Positions 1-8,805 of a stretch of 64,000 nt of DNA are shown piece by piece; within the stretch, counting starts at the first letter, position 1; every line of letters starts with the position of its first letter. The translations under genes were made by a program, and so were the position numbers. The stretch comes from Pseudomonas putida (lineage in GTDB: Bacteria; Pseudomonadota; Gammaproteobacteria; Pseudomonadales; Pseudomonadaceae). Where the stretch lies: positions 4,836,001 to 4,900,000 of the forward strand of contig NZ_CP026115.2 of NCBI RefSeq assembly GCF_009883635.2, written 5' to 3'. The notes beneath the pieces are model-generated. The model was not told the origin of the DNA, did not search any database, and saw only the letters and a program-made list of their open reading frames with translations.

Positions 1-271
1 ACGACCAGCTGCTGCTGGCCAGCGGCACGGCCAGGCCGAACGAGGAGCACACCGGGCAGTCGAGCTGGGCCATGTGCTGGTCGCCACCGGCGCCGTCGAG
101 GTCGATGGCCACGCCGTGCTCGCTGTTGATCGAGCAGAAGCCACCTTCCAGGCCGGCCAGGCGCAGTCCGCCCATCTGGCCATGGTGCAGGCCACACAGC
201 AACAGGCTGAACAGGACGCTGGCATAGAGCGTCCAGGCAGTCAGCGTGCGAGTGTGCCGGGTGATTTTCAT
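1..271 (-). CDS. DUF2946 family protein, 3' end outside the window
   Basis: The first 90 codons are visible, starting at the ATG at 271 and running off the window edge. An N-terminal hydrophobic stretch (about residues 12-28, signal or anchor) is followed by an HHGQMGG segment and a CPVC pair near residue 74. This pattern is typical of DUF2946, a proteobacterial family of about 120-130 residues often found beside copper chaperones or TonB receptors and suspected to bind metal. The function is not established. What lies downstream cannot be seen. Confidence 0.7.
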   Translation of the reverse strand, partial: MKITRHTRTLTAWTLYASVLFSLLLCGLHHGQMGGLRLAGLEGGFCSINSEHGVAIDLDGAGGDQHMAQLDCPVCSSFGLAVPLASSSWS

Positions 272-335
272 GGCGGCGAATCTATCACCCGGACGAACGG
301 CAGGGTAGTGCCTGGCTGTGGCGTGTTGTCGCAGT

Positions 336-1112
336 TCAGGCGGCGCGTTCGAGCACGTCCAGCAGCTCGACGAACTCCTGCGCCAGCTTGTGGCGGGGCG
401 CCATGTGCACCAGCGGCACCGAAACCTGGTGCGATTCGCGCATTTTGATCGAGCTGCTGAGGTACACCGGCAGCACCGGCATGCCCTCGTCGCGCAACTG
501 CTCGACCAGGGTCTGGTGCAGCGCGGTGCGCCCGGCGAACTGGTTGACCACCACGCCTTCCACCTGCAGTGCCGGGTTGTGGTCCTGGCGCAGTTCCTCG
601 ACTTCGGCCATGACGCTGAGCAGCGCCTGGCGCGAGAAGCTGTCGCAGTCGAACGGGATCAGCAGACGTTCGGCGGCCACCAGGGCGCTGAAGGTGTAGA
701 AGTTCAGCGCCGGCGGGGTATCGATGTAGATCCGCTCGTAGTCTTCGCCCAGCTCCGCCAGCAGCTTGCGCAGCTTGTTGATCTTGTACTTGCTCTCCAG
801 CTTGCTCTGCAGGTCGCTGAGGTCGGGGCTGGCCGTCACCAGGTGCAGGTTGTCGTAGCGGGTTTCGGTGATCGCCACGCGGTGCTTCTTGCCAGCGGCG
901 GTGACCGGCGAGAGGGTCTGGCGGAAGAAGTCGGCGATGCCGGCGGGGATGGCGTCGTCGGTCAGCCCGGTGAGGTAGTAGGTGGCGTTGGCCTGGGGGT
1001 CGAGGTCGACCAGCAATGTGCGATAGCCTTCGGCGGCACTGGCCGCGGCTAGGTTGCAGGCGATACTCGATTTGCCCACGCCACCTTTCTGATTGAAAAC
1101 CACACGACGCAT
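336..1112 (-). CDS. ParA family ATPase (orphan)
   Basis: A 258-residue P-loop ATPase of the ParA/MinD/Soj class. The deviant Walker A motif KGGVGKSS is at residues 9-16 and is followed by DLDPQAN, the Walker A' region. IDTPPAL forms the switch/Walker B segment. ParA proteins bind DNA or membranes as ATP dimers and position cargo. The start at MRRVVFNQ puts the P-loop at the usual distance from the N-terminus; an in-frame ATG five codons earlier (1127) is possible. No parB-like gene or centromere-like repeat cluster is visible here, and the gene stands alone between a DUF2946 gene and uvsE, so its cargo is unknown. Confidence 0.85.
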   Translation of the reverse strand: MRRVVFNQKGGVGKSSIACNLAAASAAEGYRTLLVDLDPQANATYYLTGLTDDAIPAGIADFFRQTLSPVTAAGKKHRVAITETRYDNLHLVTASPDLSDLQSKLESKYKINKLRKLLAELGEDYERIYIDTPPALNFYTFSALVAAERLLIPFDCDSFSRQALLSVMAEVEELRQDHNPALQVEGVVVNQFAGRTALHQTLVEQLRDEGMPVLPVYLSSSIKMRESHQVSVPLVHMAPRHKLAQEFVELLDVLERAA

Positions 1113-1255
1113 GAGACGTTCATCCATGAAGAGAGAAAATGTCAGGTTGGGGTCAATCCTATGACTGAAACACGACAGATTTATGACAGCTCTTGAAACA
1201 ATAGTTAAGTTCATCTTTTTCGAACCGCAAGCGCTCTGTCGCGGTGTTTCTGCGG

Positions 1256-2275
1256 TCATGTCCGCTCGACATATCGCCGGTAGAAATCCAGGGTCGCCAG
1301 GTTCTTGTCCTTGGCCTCGAACATGATGTCGAAGCGATCGATGAACTGCAGGGCGTAGCGGTTGGTCCAGTCGTTCCACATTTGCGCGCTGTGCTGATAC
1401 AGGTCTCGCTTGTTTACCTTCTCCAGCAACGCCGGGATGGTCAGCTTGCTGTCAGCGCCGAAGCCCAGTGCCTGCAAGCTCTCCGGCGGCTGCGAGTAGT
1501 GCATCGTCGGCCGCACACCTCGCCAACTGTCGATGATCCGCGCCACGCGCGGGTCGTGGGGATCGATGTAGTCGCCCTCGTGGATCCAGCAGTGGTGAAT
1601 GTCCAGCACCACCGGCGCAAGGTCGGCCAGTGCAAGGCAGTCGTCGACGCCGTAGGTCTTCTCATCGTTCTCGAAGGTGATCACGTGGCGCGCCACCTGC
1701 GACAACCTTGGCCACACCTGGCGTACCCCGGCTGCGCCGAGGCGCCCGGCGATATGCACATTGCACTTGAAGTCCTGAAAGCGTTGACCGAAGCCCATCA
1801 TGCGGATCATGTCGGCGTGGTATTCGAATTCGGCCAGGCTGTTCTCCACTACCTCGGGGCGGTCCGAGCCGAGCACGCAGTACTGACCGGGATGGAATGA
1901 CAAGCGGATATCCTGGGCGCGGGCCAATTTGCCAATGGCCGCAAAGCGTTCGGCCATCAGGGCCTGGAACTCGCTGTCGCGACAGATCGGCCCTACGCTG
2001 GGGTGGCTGTAGAGCGGCAGCAGGTCGCTGCTCAGGCGCACCATGCGCAGCATCGGCGGCAGTTCACTGACGTAGGCCAGCAGGCGCAATTGGGCGTCGA
2101 GGTTGTGCTGCACCAGCTCCAGCAGCTTCGCTCGGGCTGCTTCCTGGGTGGCACTGGCCAGCCAGCGCAGCGTGGTGGTGCGCGGGTTGAAGGCGCGTTC
2201 GATGGCCTCAAGCTCTTTCACCGACAGGCTGCGGTGAGGGTGGCGGTACATGCAGGCGAAGCCCAGACGGGGCAT
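1256..2275 (-). CDS. uvsE: UV DNA damage endonuclease UvsE
   Basis: A 339-residue TIM-barrel endonuclease of the UvdE/UvsE family. It nicks DNA 5' of UV photoproducts and starts nucleotide-excision-independent repair. The family signature is visible: an N-terminal LGFACMYR segment, LRWLASAT, FHPGQY at residues 127-132, HVITFENDEK, and the metal-site stretch LDIHHCWIH. The start has a good Shine-Dalgarno site, GGAG, 7 bases upstream. It is transcribed alone; the parA gene downstream is separated by about 140 bases. The length matches the family. Confidence 0.9.
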   Translation of the reverse strand: MPRLGFACMYRHPHRSLSVKELEAIERAFNPRTTTLRWLASATQEAARAKLLELVQHNLDAQLRLLAYVSELPPMLRMVRLSSDLLPLYSHPSVGPICRDSEFQALMAERFAAIGKLARAQDIRLSFHPGQYCVLGSDRPEVVENSLAEFEYHADMIRMMGFGQRFQDFKCNVHIAGRLGAAGVRQVWPRLSQVARHVITFENDEKTYGVDDCLALADLAPVVLDIHHCWIHEGDYIDPHDPRVARIIDSWRGVRPTMHYSQPPESLQALGFGADSKLTIPALLEKVNKRDLYQHSAQMWNDWTNRYALQFIDRFDIMFEAKDKNLATLDFYRRYVERT

Positions 2276-2379
2276 GGTTGGTCTCCAGGTCTTGAATGAT
2301 CGTTGGACACGTCAGCCGAGTGAACGATCAGTTCAACCTGTGCCACGAACACCGGCGCAGCCGGTACCATGCAGGCAAA

Positions 2380-2859
2380 TCAGGAGCCCGGCTTCTCAAG
2401 CTCTTCCAGTTCATCCTCCACCTGTTGCATGCGCTGCTCGGCCAGTGCCTGCACCTTCTCATCCCGCGCCGTCTCGCGCATCAGCCCGGTGAGCTTGTCG
2501 CTCAGGCGCTTGCCTTCCTCGGTCTGTTCAAGCGCCTTGGCCTTGGCCGGGTCGCGGGTGGCGGCGACGATGGTGGCGAACTCGGCATCGCTGAAGTTCT
2601 TCTCGCTGTAGAGCTTGAACAGGTCCTGGCGTTGGTCCTCGACGGTGAGGTGCTTGCGCAGGACACTGCTGATGGTGGCTGCATCCAGCTGCGGGTGGGT
2701 ACGGGTGAGCAGCACGGCCATGCGCTCGATGTTGTGGTCGTAGGCCTCCTGCAGCGGCAGGTTGGCCAGGATCTGCTCTTCGCGGGTGGGTTTCTGGTCG
2801 CAGGCGGCGAGGGCGGTAACGAACAGCAAGGGCAACAGTAACTTCTGGATGCGGGGCAT
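2380..2859 (-). CDS. Predicted lipoprotein of unknown function
   Basis: A 159-residue protein with a lipoprotein signal: a basic start, a leucine-rich core and the lipobox LAAC with the acylated Cys at residue 20. The mature part is highly charged and helical, ending in a glutamate-rich segment (about residues 145-155), with no catalytic motif that I recognise. The residue after the Cys is Asp, the inner-membrane retention signal in E. coli, although Pseudomonas sorting rules differ. It stands alone between uvsE and a divergently transcribed acetyltransferase gene. I cannot assign a role. Confidence 0.75.
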   Translation of the reverse strand: MPRIQKLLLPLLFVTALAACDQKPTREEQILANLPLQEAYDHNIERMAVLLTRTHPQLDAATISSVLRKHLTVEDQRQDLFKLYSEKNFSDAEFATIVAATRDPAKAKALEQTEEGKRLSDKLTGLMRETARDEKVQALAEQRMQQVEDELEELEKPGS

Positions 2860-2968
2860 GGGGTGGCCTTGGGCGCGTTTTGCAGAAGGGAGATTATAGC
2901 GGTGTCGGGTTGCCAGCCATCAGTCCCTGAGGTAGAAAACCCGTCGTTCAGACCACATTTCCACGCCC

Positions 2969-3469
2969 ATGACCCACTGGATCATCCAACCGCCCACTCA
3001 CGAGCGCATCAGCGAAGTCGTGGCCTTCATCGACAACGCCCGTCGCGGGCTGTTCCCGATGCTGGCCGGGTCGCTATTGCCGAAGGACCTGGCCCATTTT
3101 GCCGAGACTTATCTGGACGGCCAGGGCCATTTTCTGGAAGCCCGCGATCAAGGCCGGTTGATCGCAGGCATCGGCTATCTGCCCTATGACCACCGCTTCG
3201 CCCAACTCGACTACCACGGCAAACAGGTGGTCGAGGTGGTGCGCCTGTTCGTGGTGCCCGAGTACCGCCGTCATGGCCTGGCTGCGGAGTTGTTCGCCGC
3301 CTTGCGCGAGCACGCCCGTGCCGCTGCGGTCGAATGCCTGTACCTGCATACTCACCCGTTTTTGCCTGGTGCGATCCGCTTCTGGGAGCGGCAGGGCTTT
3401 GCGTTGACTGACGTGGAAGACGACCCGCTGTGGCGCACGACGCACATGGAGCACTGGCTCGCCAGGTAG
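2969..3469 (+). CDS. GNAT family N-acetyltransferase
   Basis: A 166-residue GNAT-fold enzyme. Visible family elements are the strand VVRLFVVPEYRRHGLAAELFAAL, containing the acetyl-CoA pyrophosphate loop (R-x-x-G-x-A), and a C-terminal ATHxx-like segment leading to FWERQGFALT, the usual end of motif B. It should transfer acetyl from acetyl-CoA to an amine; the substrate cannot be read from sequence. No strong Shine-Dalgarno precedes the ATG. It is divergent from the lipoprotein gene, and the next gene lies about 100 bases downstream on the same strand. Confidence 0.8.
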   Translation: MTHWIIQPPTHERISEVVAFIDNARRGLFPMLAGSLLPKDLAHFAETYLDGQGHFLEARDQGRLIAGIGYLPYDHRFAQLDYHGKQVVEVVRLFVVPEYRRHGLAAELFAALREHARAAAVECLYLHTHPFLPGAIRFWERQGFALTDVEDDPLWRTTHMEHWLAR

Positions 3470-3574
3470 GACCATTCCTACTTCCTGCGGCTGACCGTCA
3501 CCACCTCGTTCATTTCAATTGCCGGGCGATTTGCTTACCGTCGTCTCCTTCACGATGAAAGAGGAAGGATGCCC

Positions 3575-3886
3575 ATGGCACATCTCGCGCTGTACAAACT
3601 CGACCTGCTCGACGCGTTCGAGAACCGCAGGGACGACTGGACCTATGTCGATTTCGAGAAACTGCTGACCAAGGTCAGGCCGTCAGCCAATTACCAGGAT
3701 GCCAAGGGCATCATCATTGCGGCGCACAAGGATGGCAGCTGGCCAAAGACCGTCAAGCGCTACCTGCTGAGCAACTATCGCGTGCACCAGAATGTCAGCT
3801 CCGAGTTCAACGAGGTGTTTGCCGCTGTCGTGGCAACGCTGACCGAGCAGGAGAAGCAGGGCTGGGGGCTGTCAGAAACCGCCTGA
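3575..3886 (+). CDS. Small protein of unknown function
   Basis: A 103-residue, mostly helical, soluble protein rich in Lys, Asp and aromatic residues, without signal peptide or recognised motif. GGAAGG lies 6 bases before the ATG at 3575, which favours this start over the ATG two codons earlier (3569). Its last 15 bases overlap, tail to tail, the 3' end of the OprD gene on the other strand. Codon use looks normal for the genome, so I consider it real, but I can give no function. Confidence 0.55.
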   Translation: MAHLALYKLDLLDAFENRRDDWTYVDFEKLLTKVRPSANYQDAKGIIIAAHKDGSWPKTVKRYLLSNYRVHQNVSSEFNEVFAAVVATLTEQEKQGWGLSETA

Positions 3887-5209
3887 CAACGGCCATTCCA
3901 CCGCCAGGCGGATCTGGTCGCCATCAAGCTCCGCCTGCGCCGTGTTGCCCCGGTGCACGTTGTGCCGCAGCGAGAACGTGGTGCCCTTGGCCTTGCCACT
4001 CTGCACCACGTAGCGCGCCTCGAGGTCCCGCTCCCAATGCTTGCCACCCTTGCCATAACCCAGGTAGGCATAGCCGCCGTTGGGGTCGACGTGGGTGCCG
4101 TCGATATCGAAGCCGCGCACATACAGGGCAGTCAGGTTCAGCCCCGGAATGCCATAACCGCCCATGTCCAGGTCATAGCGCGCCTGCCATGATTTTTCGT
4201 TCGGTGCGTTGAAGTCGGACATCTGCACGGCGTTGGCGATGTAGATCGCCCCGCGGGTGACGTAGTCGAACGGCGTGTTGCCATCCACCTGCTGCCAGCC
4301 GAGGCTGGCGCTGTGCGGGCCCTGGCTGTATCGCGAGACCAGGCTCCAGGTGGTGTTGTCGATGCGCCCGGACAGCGCCTTGCCGGTGTCGGTGGTGCGG
4401 TACAGGTTGAGGTCCAGGCTCAGGCTGCGGCGGTCATCCAGGGCGTGGGTGAGGGTGCTGCCGAGGTAGTGCTGGTTCCAGGTGTCTTCGTAGCGCGAGG
4501 TGTACAGGCTGCCGCTGAAGGCGGCGCCGGGGTTCCACACCAGGCCGGCAAGGTCGAAGCTGTTGCCCTGGCGGCCGTCTGAGTAGTTCACCACGAAGCC
4601 CTGGTCGTGGCTGGATGCGTTGCGATCGGTGCTTTCGTTGAAGTGGCCGGCGACCAGCTTGAGGGTGTCGATCTCGCTGCTGGTCAGGAAGAAACCCGTG
4701 GCCGTTTCGGGCAGCAGGCGGCTGTCCGAGGAGCTGAACACCGGCGTCTTCACCCGCTGTTCGCCCCAGGACAGCACGGTATTGGATACCCGCAGCTTCA
4801 GCGCCGCACCGCCGCGGCTGTATTCATTCTTTGGATGGCCATCGTTGTCCACGCCCAGCAGGCGCGCCTTGCCCGCACGGCCGCCGCCGCTGTCGAGCTG
4901 CACGCCCTGATAGGCGTGGGCATCGACGCCGACGCCAATCAGTCCCTGGGTGAAACCGGACTGGAACGTGCCCATCAGGCCGTAAGCCCATTCCTCGGCC
5001 AGGCCGTTGCGTTCGTTGCGTGGCTTGTAAGCGTTGCGTGCGCTGCTGTTGCGCCCACCGTGCTTGTAGTCACGCTGGTCGTAGACGCTGCGGTTGAGGA
5101 TGTTCCAATTGCTGTCTTCGATAAAACCGTTGCTTTGCGACTGCGCCGAGTCCGCCAGGGCGTACGGGGCCAGGCCTGCCAGCGACAGGGTGAGCAGCAG
5201 GTGCTTCAT
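3872..5209 (-). CDS. OprD family outer-membrane porin
   Basis: A 445-residue porin with a clear signal peptide (MKHLLLTLSLAGLAPYALA) and an early FIEDSNWNILNRSVYDQRDY segment, the hallmark of the OprD substrate-specific channels of Pseudomonas. The rest is alternating amphipathic beta strands ending in GF, as in outer-membrane barrels. Members take up amino acids, peptides or aromatic acids. It starts inside the stop of the pseudoazurin gene (ATGA overlap) and so sits last in the riboswitch-led operon that begins at 8466. That company is unusual for OprD, and the substrate is unknown. Confidence 0.9.
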   Translation of the reverse strand: MKHLLLTLSLAGLAPYALADSAQSQSNGFIEDSNWNILNRSVYDQRDYKHGGRNSSARNAYKPRNERNGLAEEWAYGLMGTFQSGFTQGLIGVGVDAHAYQGVQLDSGGGRAGKARLLGVDNDGHPKNEYSRGGAALKLRVSNTVLSWGEQRVKTPVFSSSDSRLLPETATGFFLTSSEIDTLKLVAGHFNESTDRNASSHDQGFVVNYSDGRQGNSFDLAGLVWNPGAAFSGSLYTSRYEDTWNQHYLGSTLTHALDDRRSLSLDLNLYRTTDTGKALSGRIDNTTWSLVSRYSQGPHSASLGWQQVDGNTPFDYVTRGAIYIANAVQMSDFNAPNEKSWQARYDLDMGGYGIPGLNLTALYVRGFDIDGTHVDPNGGYAYLGYGKGGKHWERDLEARYVVQSGKAKGTTFSLRHNVHRGNTAQAELDGDQIRLAVEWPLSGGF

Positions 5210-5640
5210 TGGCCTGCCTCCAGTTGCTGCAACTGCGCTGCGAAGCGCGCCTGGGCCCTGGCTGGCAGCGCTGCGGGCAATGCGAAGGCACGTTCTTCGC
5301 CTACCTGAATCAGCATCACCATGCCCATGGCCAGGTGCGGAATGCACTGGATACCGTAGAGGCCAGGCACGCTGAAGGTCTGCTCGAAGGGCTGGTTCAG
5401 CTTGCTCTTGAATGCCTCGGCCCCGGCTGGCAGCAACCCCGGTACGCTGGCAGCGTTGTGCCCGCTCTGGGTCGGCAGGAAGCGCACCGTGTCGCCCGGA
5501 TCGATACGCAGATGATCTGGCTCGTAGACCATGGCACCTGCCACCCCGCGATTGAGCATCTTCACTTCATGCACTTCGGCAATGGCTGGGACGGTTGAAA
5601 GTGCAGTGGCGAGCAGCACGGCGGCGGGGCGCACAAACAT
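5206..5640 (-). CDS. Pseudoazurin-like type 1 copper protein
   Basis: A 144-residue periplasmic cupredoxin. The signal peptide ends near AIA (residue 21). The copper ligands are in place: His61 in SGHN, then Cys99-x2-His102-x4-Met107, exactly the pseudoazurin spacing. Pseudoazurins shuttle electrons in the periplasm, for example to nitrite or nitrous oxide reductase, but no denitrification gene is in the window. The gene starts 17 bases after the ABC ATPase stop and overlaps oprD by four bases, so it is co-transcribed with a B12-riboswitch-controlled transporter. An electron-transfer or copper role in that system is inference. Confidence 0.88.
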   Translation of the reverse strand: MFVRPAAVLLATALSTVPAIAEVHEVKMLNRGVAGAMVYEPDHLRIDPGDTVRFLPTQSGHNAASVPGLLPAGAEAFKSKLNQPFEQTFSVPGLYGIQCIPHLAMGMVMLIQVGEERAFALPAALPARAQARFAAQLQQLEAGQ

Positions 5641-5657
5641 GGCGGGAACTTCCTGGT

Positions 5658-6442
<785 letters not shown>

Positions 6443-6446
<4 letters not shown>

Positions 6447-7459
6447 GGGCGCCCCCGGCGGCTGACCAGGATCAGCGCGAACACCGGCGCGCCGATCAAG
6501 GCGGTGACCACGCCGACCGGAATCACCTGGCCAGTTATCAACGTGCGCGACAGCACATCGGCGGCAATCAGGAACAGCGCGCCGCCCAGGGCGCTGGCCG
6601 GCAGCAGCCGGCCATGGCCGGGCCCGAGCAGCAGGCGAAGGGCGTGGGGGATGACCAGGCCGACGAAACCGATGGCGCCGACGATCGACACCATCACGGC
6701 CGTTACCAGAGCCGCGCAACTGATCAGCAGCAACTGCGTGCGGCGCACGGCGATGCCCAGCGAGGCCGCCGAGTCGGCGCCGAAGGTGAAGGCATCCAGC
6801 GCCCGGCGGTGCCACAGGCATACCACCAGCCCGAACAGCGCCACCGGCAACGCCATCCACACCGACGGCCAGCGCACGCCGCTGAGGTTGCCCAGCAACC
6901 AGAACAGGATGCCGCGCGCCTGCTCGGCGGTGGCCGACTTGGTGATGAGGAAGGCGGTGAGGGCCGTGAACAGCTGCGAGCCGGCGATGCCGGCGAGGAT
7001 CACCTGGGCGTTGTTGCTGCTCGGCCCGGCCGCTCGGGCCAGCACCAGCACCAGGGCAAAGGCCGCCAGGGCACCGATGAAGGCGCCGCCGGACATGCTC
7101 AGGGCGACACTGCCCAGGCCCAGCAGGCCGACCAGCACTGCACCGGTCGAAGCGCCGGCGGACAGCCCGAGCAGGTAGGGCTCGGCCAGTGGGTTACGCA
7201 ACAGCGCCTGCAGGATCACCCCGCAGGTCGCCAGACCTGCACCGCAAGCAGCGGCGACCAGCGAGCGGGTCAGGCGGTAGTTCCAGACGATGCCCGCGTC
7301 GATCGGGTCGACCGGGTATCCGGCCTGCCACAGGTGGTTGGCCAGCACCTGGAAAACCAAGTTCGGTGACAGGTTGGTCTCGCCAATGGCGGTACCGGCC
7401 AGCACGGCCGCGAGCAGGGCCAGCACGGCCAGGGCGGTGTAGGGCAGGGCGTTCATCAC
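6443..7459 (-). CDS. FecCD/BtuC family ABC transporter permease
   Basis: A 338-residue, very hydrophobic protein with about ten membrane segments, matching the FecCD/BtuC family length and features: RLTRSLVAAACGAGLATCGVILQALLRNPLAEPYLLGLSAGA-type motif near residues 60-105 and GFVGLVIPHALRLLLGPGHGRLLP near residue 265. It forms a homodimeric channel in the inner membrane for siderophore or vitamin B12 import. It overlaps both neighbours by four bases, so binding protein, permease and ATPase are one translationally coupled unit. Confidence 0.92.
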
Positions 7460-8466
7460 TGCGCTGCTTTACCGCTGGCAAAGGCCGCAGACAAGGTCTG
7501 CAAACCACGGAACAGGCGGATGCCGGCCTGCATGGCGTCGGCGTCGAGGATGATGATTCGGTTGTTCTTTACCGCGTCCATGTTCTTCGTCACCGGGTCG
7601 CTGCGCAGGAATTCGAGCTTCTTCTGGTAGTCGTCTGCAGGGAAACGGCGGCGGTCCATGCGCGCGATGATCAGCCAGGTCGGGTTGGCCTTGGCCAGGG
7701 TTTCCCAGCCCACGGTCGGCCATTCCTCGGTCGATTCGACCACGTTGCGCACGCCCAGGGTGCGCAACATGAAGTCGGCCACGCCCTGGCGGCCGGCGAC
7801 GTAGGGGTCGATGTCGAGGTCGGCGCTGGAGAACCAGAACAGTGCCGAAGTCTGCGACAGGTCCTTGCCGGCCAGCTGCTGCTTCGCGCTATCCAGGCGT
7901 GCCTTGAGGTCGGTGTTCAGCGCCGCGCCACGGTCCTGCACGTCGAAGATCTCGGCCAGCTGGCTGACACTCTTGTAGATGCTCTCGACCTGGAACGCCT
8001 GCAGGCGGGTGCCGTCGGCGCCGACCAGGTTGTCCTTGCCTTCGCAGTCCGAGGGCAGCAGGTAGGTGGGGATCTTCAGCTCACTGAACTGCTCGCGGGT
8101 GGCGACCACGCCCTGAGCGCCGACCATCCACTCGAACTGCACGGCCACCAGTTGTGGGCGCTTGCCGACCACCGCCTCGAAGCTTGGGTCGTTGTCGGCC
8201 AGGCGCGGCACCTTGGCGTTCACCGCCTGGTATTCGGGGAGCACGTTGTTGAACCACAGCGAGGTGCCGGCCAGCTTGTCGCCCAGGCCCAGTGCATAGA
8301 GCATCTCGGTGCCGGCCTGGCCGATGGTGACTGCGCGCTCGGGCGCCTGGGCGAAGGTCTGCGGCGCGCCGCAGTTGTCGATGGTCAGCGGGTAGTGGGT
8401 GGCGGCAGCCTGGGCCAGGCCAGTCAGGCTCAGGCCGGCCAGCAAGGATGTGAAGCGCAGCAGCAT
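7456..8466 (-). CDS. Periplasmic binding protein, FecB/BtuF type
   Basis: A 336-residue substrate-binding protein of the TroA/BtuF fold (helical backbone, two lobes). The signal peptide (LLRFTSLLAGLSLTGLAQA) is followed by QAPERAVTIGQAGTEMLYALGLGDKLAG, typical of iron-chelate and cobalamin binding proteins. The start at 8466 is chosen because AGGAG lies 10 bases upstream and the signal peptide then begins normally; an upstream in-frame start at 8508 would add 14 polar residues. It heads the operon directly below a cobalamin riboswitch, so expression should fall when adenosylcobalamin is plentiful. The ligand is most likely a corrinoid, but a siderophore or cobalt chelate is not excluded. Confidence 0.88.
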   Translation of the reverse strand: MLLRFTSLLAGLSLTGLAQAAATHYPLTIDNCGAPQTFAQAPERAVTIGQAGTEMLYALGLGDKLAGTSLWFNNVLPEYQAVNAKVPRLADNDPSFEAVVGKRPQLVAVQFEWMVGAQGVVATREQFSELKIPTYLLPSDCEGKDNLVGADGTRLQAFQVESIYKSVSQLAEIFDVQDRGAALNTDLKARLDSAKQQLAGKDLSQTSALFWFSSADLDIDPYVAGRQGVADFMLRTLGVRNVVESTEEWPTVGWETLAKANPTWLIIARMDRRRFPADDYQKKLEFLRSDPVTKNMDAVKNNRIIILDADAMQAGIRLFRGLQTLSAAFASGKAAQ

Positions 8467-8523
8467 GCGGGGCGATCTCCTATCGGTCAGTTCTGGTGAG
8501 GAACGCACGGACAGGCATCGCCG

Positions 8524-8543
8524 GCCCTCGCAGGCGCGAGGGC
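8524..8543 (-). other. Strong hairpin between riboswitch and binding-protein start
   Basis: A perfect 8-bp stem (GCCCTCGC / GCGAGGGC, loop of four) lies in the leader between the riboswitch (8589-8768) and the start codon at 8466. No U-tract follows on the minus strand, so it is not a classical intrinsic terminator. It could be part of the expression platform or a Rho-linked pause site. Confidence 0.4.
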
Positions 8544-8588
8544 AGCACAGATGGCCATCCCGGACACCCCGCCGGTTGGTGAATGTAT

Positions 8589-8768
8589 GCCGGCAGGTCT
8601 CCTGACTGGTGCGTCGTCACCTGGCTCCGGCCTTCCCGGATCATTGATCCAGTGGCATCGATGGAGCAGGCTCGGCACCTACAGTTGCGGGGGCAGTTCC
8701 GTTTGGCGCGCCAATGGTGGCGGGCCTGGGATTCCCTGTTAGTTCCGTGGTGGAAACCGGCGGGCCGC
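8589..8768 (-). promoter_or_regulatory. Cobalamin riboswitch (leader of the binding-protein operon)
   Basis: Read on the minus strand, the region carries the conserved B12-box parts in order: a CGGTTTCCACC segment, GGGAATCCC, CTGCCCCCGCAACTGT, and finally AGTCAGGAGACCTGCCGG. These are the standard conserved blocks of the AdoCbl riboswitch. It sits about 120 bases upstream of the binding-protein start. Just downstream, CCTGCCGG can pair with CCGGCGGG (about 8575-8600), using the 3' strand of the closing helix, a plausible switching helix. Ligand binding should reduce expression of 8466-3872. Confidence 0.9.
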
Positions 8769-8805
8769 ATGGTAGACCATCAGGTCGCCGGGTGAAAACG
8801 TTTAA

